Positions 1-5,226 of a stretch of DNA of 5,226 nucleotides are shown here, in pieces. Under the pieces are notes generated by a model. It had not been told where the DNA came from and did no database searches. It worked only from the letters and a program-made list of their open reading frames with translations. The DNA lies in NCBI GenBank assembly GCA_903938075.1, contig CAJABS010000119.1, forward strand, positions 1 to 5,226, read 5' to 3'. The position numbers and the translations under genes are program-made. The DNA comes from an uncultured Chloroflexota bacterium (GTDB lineage Bacteria; Chloroflexota; Limnocylindria; Limnocylindrales; Limnocylindraceae). Every line of letters begins with the position of its first letter. Position 1 is the first letter of the stretch.

Positions 1-72
1 GAGACCCGCCACGAGATTCCTGCAACCGTGGTGCCGCTCCCCTTCCTCGACCTGCCGCGCAAGCGAAGCTAG
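1..72 (+). CDS. C-terminal end of a GcvT/YgfZ-like aminomethyltransferase-family protein (partial)
   Basis: The window opens inside a plus-strand reading frame that ends at TAG (70-72). Only 23 residues are visible; they include the run PATVVPLPFLDLP. This matches the usual end of glycine cleavage T-protein (GcvT) and related folate-binding YgfZ proteins, where a short barrel strand of the form R..PA.VV.LPF is followed by a few basic residues and the stop. GcvT transfers the methylene group of the lipoyl-bound aminomethyl intermediate to tetrahydrofolate. The assignment rests on a short terminal motif, so the family is likely but the exact member cannot be decided. The gene converges on the ATPase gene of the importer operon, with 10 bases between the two stop codons. 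Confidence 0.5.
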   Translation, partial: ETRHEIPATVVPLPFLDLPRKRS

Positions 73-78
73 GTCGCT

Positions 79-92
79 GCGGCTAAAGCCGC
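79..92. terminator. Small GC hairpin between convergent genes (possible weak terminator)
   Basis: GCGGC (79-83), TAAA loop (84-87) and GCCGC (88-92) form a perfect 5-bp stem, or 6 bp with an AA loop. It lies exactly where the plus-strand gene ending at 72 meets the minus-strand ATPase gene and includes the ATPase stop codon (83-85). Neither strand has a T-rich tract after it, so intrinsic termination is only a possibility. Confidence 0.25.
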
Positions 93-865
93 GCCGCTCG
101 CTCCAGGGGAATCCCCCACGCGCCACTAATGCGTTCCGCGGTTAGCACCTCTGCTGGTGTGCCATCGGCTGCAATGGTGCCGTTCGAGACCAAGATCACA
201 CGCGAGAACCCATCGCGCACAATGTCGAGCTCGTGGAAGATCGCCACGATCGTGCGCTTCGTCTTCATGATCGTCTCGTCGCCGGCGAGGCTGGTGAGCA
301 GGTCGGCGATTTCCATGCGGTGACGCAGATCTAGGTGCGCGGTTGGTTCGTCGAGGGCGAGGATCGGCGTCTCTTGCGCAAGGCCAAGTGCAATGGCGGC
401 GAGCTGTCGCTCACCGGCACTCAAGGTGCGCACATCGCGGTGCTGCAGATATGTTGCGCCAACGCGTTCAATCGCCGCAGTGGCACGTTCGCGATCATGG
501 GCGGTTGGGCCAGCCGGGCCACGACCGTGTGGAATGCGACCGAGTGCGACGAGGTCTTCGACGCGCGTGGCAAAGGGGAGCGTGATGTCGGAGCTGACGA
601 CGGCAATAGAGCGAGCGATCGTTTCGCGCGAGAGGCGCTGAATCGGCTCAGTACAGAGGATCACTTCCCCGCTTGTTGCAGGCACAGCGCCGCTGAGTGC
701 ACGCATCAGTGTGGTCTTGCCGGCGCCGTTTGGTCCCACGATGGCGACGCGTTCTCCTGGGCCAATGCTGAGCGAGACGTGGCGCAGGATGGGGGCGCCG
801 CCAAGGTCCACCTGCAGGTTTCGTGCGCCGAGTAGTTCGTAGGGAGCGGTTTCGTTGACCCTCAT
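83..865 (-). CDS. btuD: ABC transporter ATP-binding protein, probable vitamin B12 (corrinoid) importer ATPase
   Basis: A 260-residue cytoplasmic ATPase of the FepC/BtuD/HmuV group that powers substrate import through the neighbouring permease. Visible motifs: Walker A GPNGAGKTT (44-52), signature LSAGERQ (148-154), Walker B with catalytic Glu ILALDEP (168-174), D-loop AHLD (176-179) and switch His in FHELD (H211). The ALGRIPHG stretch (107-114) is typical of iron/B12 importer ATPases. Two oddities. Where the family has a Q-loop glutamine after the IAVV strand (normally VPQ), this protein reads VVSSD (89-93), so the Q-loop Gln seems absent. It also has a short charged insert, GDETIMKTKR (195-204), before the H-loop strand. 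The ATG (865-863) overlaps the permease stop as ATGA and no strong Shine-Dalgarno precedes it, so translation is probably coupled. Third gene of the operon. The family is secure. The B12 substrate is inferred from the riboswitch at the head of the operon; haem or siderophore is the alternative. Confidence 0.9.
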   Translation of the reverse strand: MRVNETAPYELLGARNLQVDLGGAPILRHVSLSIGPGERVAIVGPNGAGKTTLMRALSGAVPATSGEVILCTEPIQRLSRETIARSIAVVSSDITLPFATRVEDLVALGRIPHGRGPAGPTAHDRERATAAIERVGATYLQHRDVRTLSAGERQLAAIALGLAQETPILALDEPTAHLDLRHRMEIADLLTSLAGDETIMKTKRTIVAIFHELDIVRDGFSRVILVSNGTIAADGTPAEVLTAERISGAWGIPLERAARL

Positions 866-1878
866 AGGGCGTACCCGGCACGCGCGCGGTGTAGTAGCCA
901 GAGGAGGAACGGTGCGCCGATCAGGGCGGTGATCACGCCGACTGGCACACCAATGGTGCGGGCAACGGTATCGGCAAGGAGCAGGAGGAGCGCGCCGCCG
1001 ATTGCGGAGAGTGGGAGCACCGCGCGTGGGTCGGAGCCGACGGCGAGGCGGGCAAGGTGCGGCACCACGAGACCGACGAAGCCGACGAGACCGGCGAGGG
1101 CAACGGCCGAGGCGGTGGCGAGGGTGGCGAGCGCCACGGCGATGCGGCGCTCGCGGCGCACGTCGATGCCGAGGTGCGTTGCCGCCTCATCACCAAGCAA
1201 GAAGGCGGCGAGTGCGCGGCCGCGACGTGCGAGCAGCAGGGTGGCGATCGCGATTGGGAGCGCAGCGGCGGCAAGGCGCGGCCAGGTGACGCCATCGAGA
1301 CCGCCGAGCAAGAAGCCGAAGATGGCGCGCAAGTTCGCGCCACTTGCGAGCATCACGAGCGAGAGCGCTGCGGCAAGCAGTGAGGCGACGGCGTAGCCGA
1401 CAAGCAACACACTGGCGATGCGCTCTTCGCCACTGCCGATACCAGCGATGCGCCAGACCAGCGCCACCGAGGCGAGTGCGCCGATGAACGCTGCGAGCTG
1501 TACGCCACCGAGCTCCCAGGCGATGCCGGTGATCGGTACGAGGAAGGCGATCGCGGCTCCGAGTGCGGCGCCACTACTGGTGCCGAGCACATACGGATCG
1601 GCGAGTGGGTTGCGCAGCAGCGATTGGAACGCGGCACCCGACGTTGCTAGCGCCGCACCCACCGCGATGGCGGCAACGATGCGTGGCAGGCGAATCTCCA
1701 TGACGATCGCGGTCGATCCAGCGCTGAGCTCGCCGCCCACCGGCAGGCCGAAGAGGCTCTTCCCAATGATCGCGAGCACATCAAGTGGCGCGATGTTCGC
1801 AACACCGAAGCCGACCGCGCCAATCGCCACGACGACGAGCGCCGCGAGCGAGAGGAGCGTGACTCGGCGAACTCTCAT
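862..1878 (-). CDS. btuC: FecCD-family ABC transporter permease, probable vitamin B12 (corrinoid) importer
   Basis: A polytopic inner-membrane permease of 338 residues, the normal length for the BtuC/FhuB/FecCD family, which works as a dimer. Recognisable family blocks, counted from the ATG (1878-1876): RLPRIVAAIAVGAALATSGA (64-83), then NPLADPYVLGTSSGAALGA (90-108), the cytoplasmic region LLGDEAATHLGI (227-238) that forms the ATPase coupling site in this family, GLVGFVGLVVPHLAR (263-277), and GVPVGVITALIGAPFLLWLL (310-329). Hydrophobic segments fill the rest, consistent with about ten membrane helices. Start choice: a GTG (1881-1879) and an ATG (1878-1876) are adjacent in the string GTGATGA. 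The GTG would overlap the upstream stop by 4 bases and the ATG by 1; I chose the ATG. No clear Shine-Dalgarno is present, which fits coupling to btuF. The downstream end overlaps btuD as ATGA. Family assignment is very secure; B12 specificity is inferred from the riboswitch. Confidence 0.93.
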   Translation of the reverse strand: MRVRRVTLLSLAALVVVAIGAVGFGVANIAPLDVLAIIGKSLFGLPVGGELSAGSTAIVMEIRLPRIVAAIAVGAALATSGAAFQSLLRNPLADPYVLGTSSGAALGAAIAFLVPITGIAWELGGVQLAAFIGALASVALVWRIAGIGSGEERIASVLLVGYAVASLLAAALSLVMLASGANLRAIFGFLLGGLDGVTWPRLAAAALPIAIATLLLARRGRALAAFLLGDEAATHLGIDVRRERRIAVALATLATASAVALAGLVGFVGLVVPHLARLAVGSDPRAVLPLSAIGGALLLLLADTVARTIGVPVGVITALIGAPFLLWLLHRARAGYAL

Positions 1879-2843
1879 CACTGCGGAAGGACTGTTGGGT
1901 GCAACTGGGCCACGATGGCGCGGAACGCCTCCGCGATGCGCGGTCCAGGGGTAGTCACAAGGTCGCCATCAATCGGACGCATCGCACCGCTCACCACGGC
2001 CGGGATGGTTCCCCACCCTGGTCGCGCCGCAACGGCCTCTGCCGTTACGCCGTAGATGGAATCGCCGAGCAGGATCACGGCGGGGGCGGCGGTCACGAGG
2101 GCCTCAAGGGAGATCTCGTAGACGCCGTTCACGCCGCTGCTCACGAGGTCGCCTCGGGCCAGCGCCACCAACTCGGCGGCGTAGTTATCGGGGGCGAGGC
2201 CGTAGATAGCGCCCGTCGCATCGATCTCATAGAAAACGCTGACCGAGGGCTGGTCCTGCACGAGGGCGGTGAGCACAGCGATGTCGGACTTGGCGGTCGT
2301 GATGACTTCTGCAGCGGCGACACTCGCACCCGCCGCATCGCCGATCAGTTGCAGTGTTGTGTAGACACCACTAATGCTTTTTGGATCAAGGATGACGACC
2401 GTGACCTTGGCAGCCTTCAGCTGCGTGATGGCGTCATCTGGAGTGAAGCCCGAGCCGCCGACAAAGACAAGGTCAGGATTGAGCGAGATGATTGCCTCAA
2501 CGTTTGTGCCGGTGAAATCGGCAACCTGTGGTGTCGCCGTGAACGCGATGGGGAGGCAGCTACAAGCTGCGACACCAACGACGCTCTGATCAAGCCCAAA
2601 CTGATCGAGTGCCTCAAGGCTTGCTGGGGTGAGCGCCACGATCCGCTGCGGCTTCGCTGCGATCGTTACCGAAATGCTTGCATCGTCAGTGACGGTGCGT
2701 GGGTAGTCGGCTTCAACGACTGGTGTGGGGCTCACTGGCTGCAGTGAGTTGGTGGCCTCTCCGCCGCATGCGCTGACGACGAGTGCTGCAACGAGCAGCA
2801 GGGTGAGATGAAAAAACCGGTGCGCGCGAACGAAAGCAGTCAT
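1878..2843 (-). CDS. btuF: Substrate-binding lipoprotein of the ABC importer (Peripla_BP_2 / BtuF-like)
   Basis: A 321-residue exported lipoprotein that would capture the corrinoid and dock on the permease. A signal peptide with basic start (MTAFVRAHRFFH), hydrophobic core (LTLLLVAALV) and lipobox VSAC puts the lipidated Cys at residue 26. The mature part has the class III binding-protein pattern: PQRIVALTPASLEAL (65-79), VVGV (88-91), NVEAIISLNPDLVFVGG (114-130), and ISLEALVTAAPAVILLG (244-260). E116 and E247 sit where BtuF/FhuD relatives carry the two Glu that salt-bridge to permease Arg residues. The segment ACSCLP (93-98) has two close cysteines where relatives usually show a single CxYP-like Cys. 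The ATG at 2843-2841 is chosen because a strong Shine-Dalgarno (GGGAGGA, minus strand, 2853-2847) lies just upstream and the signal peptide begins there. The frame is open upstream to 2993, but that part is the riboswitch leader and codes for nothing signal-like. First gene of the operon. Confidence 0.9.
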   Translation of the reverse strand: MTAFVRAHRFFHLTLLLVAALVVSACGGEATNSLQPVSPTPVVEADYPRTVTDDASISVTIAAKPQRIVALTPASLEALDQFGLDQSVVGVAACSCLPIAFTATPQVADFTGTNVEAIISLNPDLVFVGGSGFTPDDAITQLKAAKVTVVILDPKSISGVYTTLQLIGDAAGASVAAAEVITTAKSDIAVLTALVQDQPSVSVFYEIDATGAIYGLAPDNYAAELVALARGDLVSSGVNGVYEISLEALVTAAPAVILLGDSIYGVTAEAVAARPGWGTIPAVVSGAMRPIDGDLVTTPGPRIAEAFRAIVAQLHPTVLPQ

Positions 2844-2872
2844 GCTTCCTCCCTTGCCTCGAGGGCCTAAGC
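2844..2872 (-). promoter_or_regulatory. Expression platform: hairpin that can sequester the btuF Shine-Dalgarno
   Basis: On the minus strand the leader just before the btuF ATG reads GCTT, agg, CCCT, 7-base loop, AGGG, agg, AAGC. GCTT (2872-2869) can pair with AAGC (2847-2844), and CCCT (2865-2862) with AGGG (2854-2851), separated by a symmetrical agg/agg internal loop. The Shine-Dalgarno GGGAGGA (2853-2847) lies inside the structure. A competing fold pairs CCTC with GAGG of the same Shine-Dalgarno. No T-tract follows, so control by the adjacent riboswitch is more likely at translation than at transcription termination. The pairing is seen in the sequence; its use as a switch is inferred. Confidence 0.55.
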
Positions 2873-2879
2873 GTTTTAT

Positions 2880-2998
2880 GCCGCGTGTCCGGCGACCGGA
2901 CTTATGGGAGCCACTCCCAATAACCGTTGCGGGACAGTGCTGGAATCTCACCAGCTTCGCGTCCACGCGGCGTTGCTGCGGGGAATCTACCACCTGCC
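2880..2998 (-). promoter_or_regulatory. Cobalamin (vitamin B12) riboswitch controlling btuFCD
   Basis: Read on the minus strand, the btuF leader contains the conserved cobalamin-riboswitch core: GCGAAGCTGGTGAGATTCC (about 2960-2942), then the CCCGCAACGGT box (2933-2923), then AAGTCCGG-TCG-CCGGAC (2902-2887), which fits the B12 box AAGYCMGG-aga-CCKGCC. Paired elements can be traced: closing stem GCCGCGT (2971-2965) with ACGCGGC (2886-2880), 7 of 7 pairs; CTGG (2954-2951) with CCAG (2943-2940); ACTG (2938-2935) with CGGT (2926-2923), enclosing the CCCGC loop; TGGGAG (2919-2914) with CTCCCA (2910-2905) over a 3-base loop; and GTCCGG (2901-2896) with CCGGAC (2892-2887). The peripheral stems are very short, so this is a compact member. 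The 5' limit is approximate; about 25 bases before the core are included because the family consensus normally reaches that far. Ligand-bound RNA is expected to lower btuFCD expression through the downstream Shine-Dalgarno hairpin. Confidence 0.92.
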
Positions 2999-3073
2999 TT
3001 TCGGTTGTGCAAACGCGGCCGATACGCGCGAGGTGTCAGAGTGCGCCTCCGCTCTCGCCCCCGCTCTCACTCC

Positions 3074-3078
3074 GGAGG
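3074..3078 (+). promoter_or_regulatory. Strong Shine-Dalgarno for the clan CD peptidase-like gene
   Basis: GGAGG stands 4 bases before the ATG at 3083 and decides that start over the much longer open frame reaching back to 2927, which would run through the antisense riboswitch. An in-frame GTG at 3041 with AGGTG at 3031-3035 in front of it is a less likely alternative. I could not identify convincing -35/-10 boxes for either divergent transcript in 2999-3073. That stretch only shows a short direct repeat, CCGCTCTC, at 3049-3056 and 3061-3068. Confidence 0.6.
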
Positions 3079-3082
3079 GAGC

Positions 3083-3811
3083 ATGTTTGCAACGGTTCTC
3101 CTCGCCGCCGCACTTACGGTGTCGCCGCCCAACGAGAGCGCTGCGGTCTTCGCTAATCGCACCGCCTTCGCAGAGGCGTGCACGGGCGCGACGAACACCT
3201 TCCCCGATCGGCTCGCCCGACAGGCGCGCACCGCGCTCGACGCGCTCGGCTGGGAGGTGGGTGGCGCCGTGGGGCCAACCTTCACGCGCCGCGCCATGGT
3301 TTCGGGTGCCGCATCGGCCGCCTTCTATGTGCACAGCCATGGCGCTCTCTATTGGGACCCGAAGTCTGGCAGTCGTGCCGGTGGCTTCCGCGCCGATGCG
3401 GGGCTCTGCCTCGGCGCCCCAATCGTGTTGCCCTCCGAAATCGCGGCAATGCGCCGCGGCGCACCCGCAGCCTCGCTCGTCTACATCTCGAGTTGCCATA
3501 ACGGTGAACGAGCCTCGCGCCTCCCTGGTGCATTCGGCATTCCCCAACGCAAGGTGCAAGGTTCTGGAGAACCCGACAGTTTTTACGTGAGCTATGCCGG
3601 CACGGCGTGGCAGGGCGCTGCGCTGCGCTTCGAGCGCGCCTTCTGGCGTGGACTGCTTGATGGTGCAACGGCTGGCGCTGCGTTTGATCGCGCACTCCTG
3701 AGTGCCTACAACCCAGCACACCTCACCCCAGAGTGGTGGGGCGGCTACAGCCATCTGCCACACGCACCATCGGCGACACTCCCCGATCTTGGGGGGCGAC
3801 GATATGTATAG
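3083..3811 (+). CDS. Exported protein with a clan CD (caspase/CHAT-like) cysteine peptidase pattern
   Basis: A 242-residue protein with a hydrophobic N-terminus (MFATVLLAAALTV) that looks like a signal sequence, although this start gives it no basic residues. The GTG at 3041 would add 14 residues, several of them Arg, and give a more classical signal. The rest reads like a small caspase-fold domain. A hydrophobic strand ends in AAFYVHSHG (79-87), fitting the catalytic-His motif. LPSEIAAMR (117-125) leads into SLVYISSCHNGE (131-142), fitting the strand with catalytic Cys (C138), compare LSACETG in CHAT proteins. SYAGTAW (170-176) and RFERAFWRGLLDGATAGAAFDRAL (182-205) fit the strand and helix that follow. 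TPEWWGGYSHL (215-225) resembles the PYYWAGF block that ends many CHAT domains. C33 and C109 could form a disulfide. The stop overlaps the next gene by 8 bases, suggesting co-translation. The fold call comes from motif pattern only; a related non-catalytic caspase-like domain is possible, and the substrate is unknown. Confidence 0.6.
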   Translation: MFATVLLAAALTVSPPNESAAVFANRTAFAEACTGATNTFPDRLARQARTALDALGWEVGGAVGPTFTRRAMVSGAASAAFYVHSHGALYWDPKSGSRAGGFRADAGLCLGAPIVLPSEIAAMRRGAPAASLVYISSCHNGERASRLPGAFGIPQRKVQGSGEPDSFYVSYAGTAWQGAALRFERAFWRGLLDGATAGAAFDRALLSAYNPAHLTPEWWGGYSHLPHAPSATLPDLGGRRYV

Positions 3812-4622
3812 GGTTCGCTGGGCTCTCTCACTACTGGTTGCGGTCACTGCTGCCTGTAGTTCGCCTGGCACGGCGATTGCGCCGAGCCGTGCTCCTCTCG
3901 CTGATGGCGCGGGGATCAGCGTGCGACCGATCGCGATCGTCGCCGCACAGATTCTCTCGCCACTGGAGTTGCGCGGCCTTGTTGCCAAACCGTTCATCGT
4001 GGTGCGCAGTGAGAGTGGTGAGCAGCGGATTCGCCAAGTGATGATCAGCACGAATGGTAGTGAGGTGCTGCGTGTGGAGAGCGCACTCGACGGTTCGCTG
4101 CGTCTTATTGCCAAGAGTGGCGTGGCGCTCGAGGGCGGTGGGCTCAGCGAGAGTGCGGCGATCGCACGAGCACTGCGTCACTTAGTGCGGCTGGGTCTTG
4201 AGATGCCTGGTGGTGGGCCAGAGGTGCGGAGCGCGGCAGGTCGAACGCTCGTGAACTGGGAGCGGAAGGTGCGCGGCGTGCCGGTGCCTGGTGACGGCAC
4301 GCGTGTGGTGTTGAACGAGAGTGGTGAGCTTGTTGGGGTTGCGGTAGAAGAGTCTCCCCTTGCCGCGCCGCCCGCACGCGTCACTCGCGCCGATACTGCG
4401 CTGCGTGCCGCTGCGGCGCTCGTACCGAGCAGCGCACTCGTTGATGGGAAGGCAGAGCTGGCCTGGGTGCTCCCTACTGAAGGGGCTGGTGAGGGATCGG
4501 GTCAGCGCACGCCGCGCCGCCTCGCCTGGTGTGTGGGTGGGGTGCTGCGCGATGGCGCAACGTTTGAACTGCAGCTCGATGCGGGGAACCTTGCGCTACT
4601 CGGGTGGGATGGGGCGCCGTAG
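3804..4622 (+). CDS. Lipoprotein with PepSY/YcdB-like features
   Basis: A 272-residue lipoprotein: MYRVRW, a hydrophobic core ALSLLVAV, then lipobox TAAC with the lipidated Cys at residue 18, followed by a Ser/Pro/Ala-rich linker. The body has the rhythm of PepSY-type domains as in Bacillus YcdB. A helix LSESAAIARALRHLVRLGL (114-132) is followed by NWERKVRGVPVPGDGTRVVLN (151-171) with SGELVGVAVEESPL (173-186). A second helix VTRADTALRAAAALV (193-207) is followed by AELAWVLP (217-224), RRLAWCVGG (238-246) and the closing FELQLDAGNLALLGW (254-268), which resembles the usual W.V.VDA.TGE.L ending. PepSY domains are known from propeptides of secreted peptidases and from proteins that restrain them. 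The ATG at 3804 is chosen for the signal peptide and the G-run (3791-3796) 7 bases ahead; upstream codons in the frame only overlap the preceding gene. The lipoprotein call is firm; the domain call is tentative. Confidence 0.65.
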   Translation: MYRVRWALSLLVAVTAACSSPGTAIAPSRAPLADGAGISVRPIAIVAAQILSPLELRGLVAKPFIVVRSESGEQRIRQVMISTNGSEVLRVESALDGSLRLIAKSGVALEGGGLSESAAIARALRHLVRLGLEMPGGGPEVRSAAGRTLVNWERKVRGVPVPGDGTRVVLNESGELVGVAVEESPLAAPPARVTRADTALRAAAALVPSSALVDGKAELAWVLPTEGAGEGSGQRTPRRLAWCVGGVLRDGATFELQLDAGNLALLGWDGAP

Positions 4623-4632
4623 CTGAGAATGG

Positions 4633-5226
4633 TTAGCCGCGCGCGAGCTTCTCTCCAAGGTGCAGCAGGTCATCACGGAGCTCGGCAGAGGTTGCCTCGG
4701 CGTAGACGCGCACCAGTGGCTCGGTGCCGCTAAAGCGTACGAGCAGCCAGCTGCCGTCGGTCGTGAAGAACTTCACGCCGTCGTTGGTGGTAAGCGGCAC
4801 GGCGCGCACCGCGTGGCTGCCGATGCTGCTCGGTGGCTTGCCGACGAGTTCGGTGGCGAGGCGCTCTTTCACCGCGGGGTAGGCGGCGCGGTCGATGTGT
4901 ACATCAATGCGCAGGTAGTACGAAGCGCCGGCGATCGAGGCGACGTGCTCCATCACCGAGCTCATCGTTGGGCGACCGAGTGCGCGCTCACGAATCAGCA
5001 GGTCGAGCAGGAGCAGGTCGGCGAAGATGCCGTCGCGCTCGGGGAGGTGCATCTTGAAGCCATACCCGCCCGACTCTTCGCCACCCATCGATGCGCCGGT
5101 CTCGATCATCTTCGGGCCGACGTACTTGAATCCGACCGGGGTCTCGTGCACGGTGACGTTGTAGCGCTCGCCGAGTCGTTCGCCCATGGAACTCTCGTTG
5201 ACCGTCTTCACGATCGGGCTGAGATC
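4633..5226 (-). CDS. Alpha-D-phosphohexomutase (phosphoglucomutase/phosphomannomutase), C-terminal part
   Basis: The last 197 residues of a minus-strand gene whose start lies beyond the right edge of the window; the frame is open to the final base. The family interconverts hexose 1- and 6-phosphates in the cytoplasm, feeding glycogen, cell-wall and nucleotide-sugar synthesis. Visible in the fragment: ETPVGFKYVGPKM (28-40), the sugar-specificity loop GGEESGG (48-54) of domain 3, GIFADLLLLDLLIRE, and in domain 4 the phosphate-binding loop RFSGTEPLVRVY (164-175). The fragment ends in a normal position for the family with TAA at 4635-4633. The active-site phosphoserine and metal-binding loop would lie outside the window. 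GEESGG is shared by glucose- and mannose-type enzymes, so the substrate is left open. A GTG at 5211 is internal, not a start, because conserved sequence continues upstream (DLSPIVKTV). It converges with the lipoprotein gene, with 10 bases between stops and no evident terminator. Confidence 0.93.
   Translation of the reverse strand, partial: DLSPIVKTVNESSMGERLGERYNVTVHETPVGFKYVGPKMIETGASMGGEESGGYGFKMHLPERDGIFADLLLLDLLIRERALGRPTMSSVMEHVASIAGASYYLRIDVHIDRAAYPAVKERLATELVGKPPSSIGSHAVRAVPLTTNDGVKFFTTDGSWLLVRFSGTEPLVRVYAEATSAELRDDLLHLGEKLARG

Noticed and set aside
335..1396. Several plus-strand open frames opposite btuD and btuC
   Set aside because: Low-complexity Arg/Ala/Ser-rich translations opposite fully motif-supported genes; typical GC-rich shadows.
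1244..1554. GCGATCGC octamers (1244-1251 and 1547-1554), resembling cyanobacterial HIP1
   Set aside because: Only two copies, both inside btuC coding sequence; expected by chance at this base composition.
1899..2747. Plus-strand open frame (282 codons) opposite btuF
   Set aside because: It mirrors a clear binding-protein gene; the product shows no domain and no suitable ribosome binding site was seen.
1878..2843. Iron-siderophore rather than B12 importer
   Set aside because: The protein families cannot separate the two, but a well-formed cobalamin riboswitch directly heads the operon.
2844..2993. N-terminal extension of btuF up to 2993
   Set aside because: It would translate the riboswitch itself and place 50 residues before a perfect lipoprotein signal; the ATG at 2843 has the Shine-Dalgarno.
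3016..3045. CTGACA on the minus strand (near 3036-3041) as a -35 box for btuFCD
   Set aside because: No -10 like hexamer at a suitable distance; not enough to call a promoter.
2987..4114. Long minus-strand open frame (375 codons) antisense to both exported genes
   Set aside because: The plus strand here has signal peptides, a strong Shine-Dalgarno, a lipobox and family motifs. The minus-strand product is Arg/Ala-rich without a recognisable domain, as expected of a shadow frame in GC-rich DNA.
4623..4632. Terminator between the lipoprotein and phosphohexomutase genes
   Set aside because: Only 10 bases separate the stops and no stem with a T-tract could be found on either strand.

Overview
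The window comes from a GC-rich bacterial chromosome. All genes look like ordinary housekeeping or transport genes, with no tRNA, rRNA, transposase, phage gene or CRISPR array. The lineage cannot be fixed from the sequence alone. The style of the lipoprotein signals (ending VSAC-GGE and TAAC-SSP) and the gene mix would suit a Chloroflexota- or actinobacteria-like organism, but this is a weak inference.

Layout, left to right. (1) Positions 1-72 are the last codons of a plus-strand gene that resembles the C-terminus of glycine-cleavage T-protein/YgfZ-type folate proteins. (2) Positions 83-2843, minus strand, form a tightly packed three-gene ABC importer operon transcribed leftwards: binding lipoprotein (btuF-like), FecCD-family permease (btuC-like), ATPase (btuD-like). 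Both junctions overlap by 1-4 bases, which suggests translational coupling. (3) The leader of this operon (about 2844-2998, minus strand) carries a compact cobalamin riboswitch with paired elements that can be traced base by base, followed by a hairpin that can bury the Shine-Dalgarno of btuF. The riboswitch is what identifies the importer as a vitamin B12/corrinoid uptake system rather than an iron-siderophore one. (4) Diverging from it, 3083-4622 on the plus strand is a two-gene unit with an 8-base overlap. The first gene encodes a small exported protein with the pattern of a clan CD (caspase/CHAT-like) cysteine peptidase: HSHG, then SSCHNG, then the typical C-terminal helix. The second encodes a lipoprotein with features of PepSY/YcdB-type domains. 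(5) Positions 4633-5226, minus strand, are the C-terminal third of an alpha-D-phosphohexomutase (phosphoglucomutase/phosphomannomutase), converging tail-to-tail on the lipoprotein gene with a 10-base gap.

How the parts work together. B12 bound by the riboswitch should shut down translation of the importer, a standard feedback loop. The divergent peptidase-like/PepSY-like pair is not under the riboswitch and is the least ordinary part of the window. An exported caspase-fold enzyme translated together with a membrane-anchored protein of a family known to act as protease propeptide or inhibitor is a testable enzyme-partner hypothesis, not an established system.
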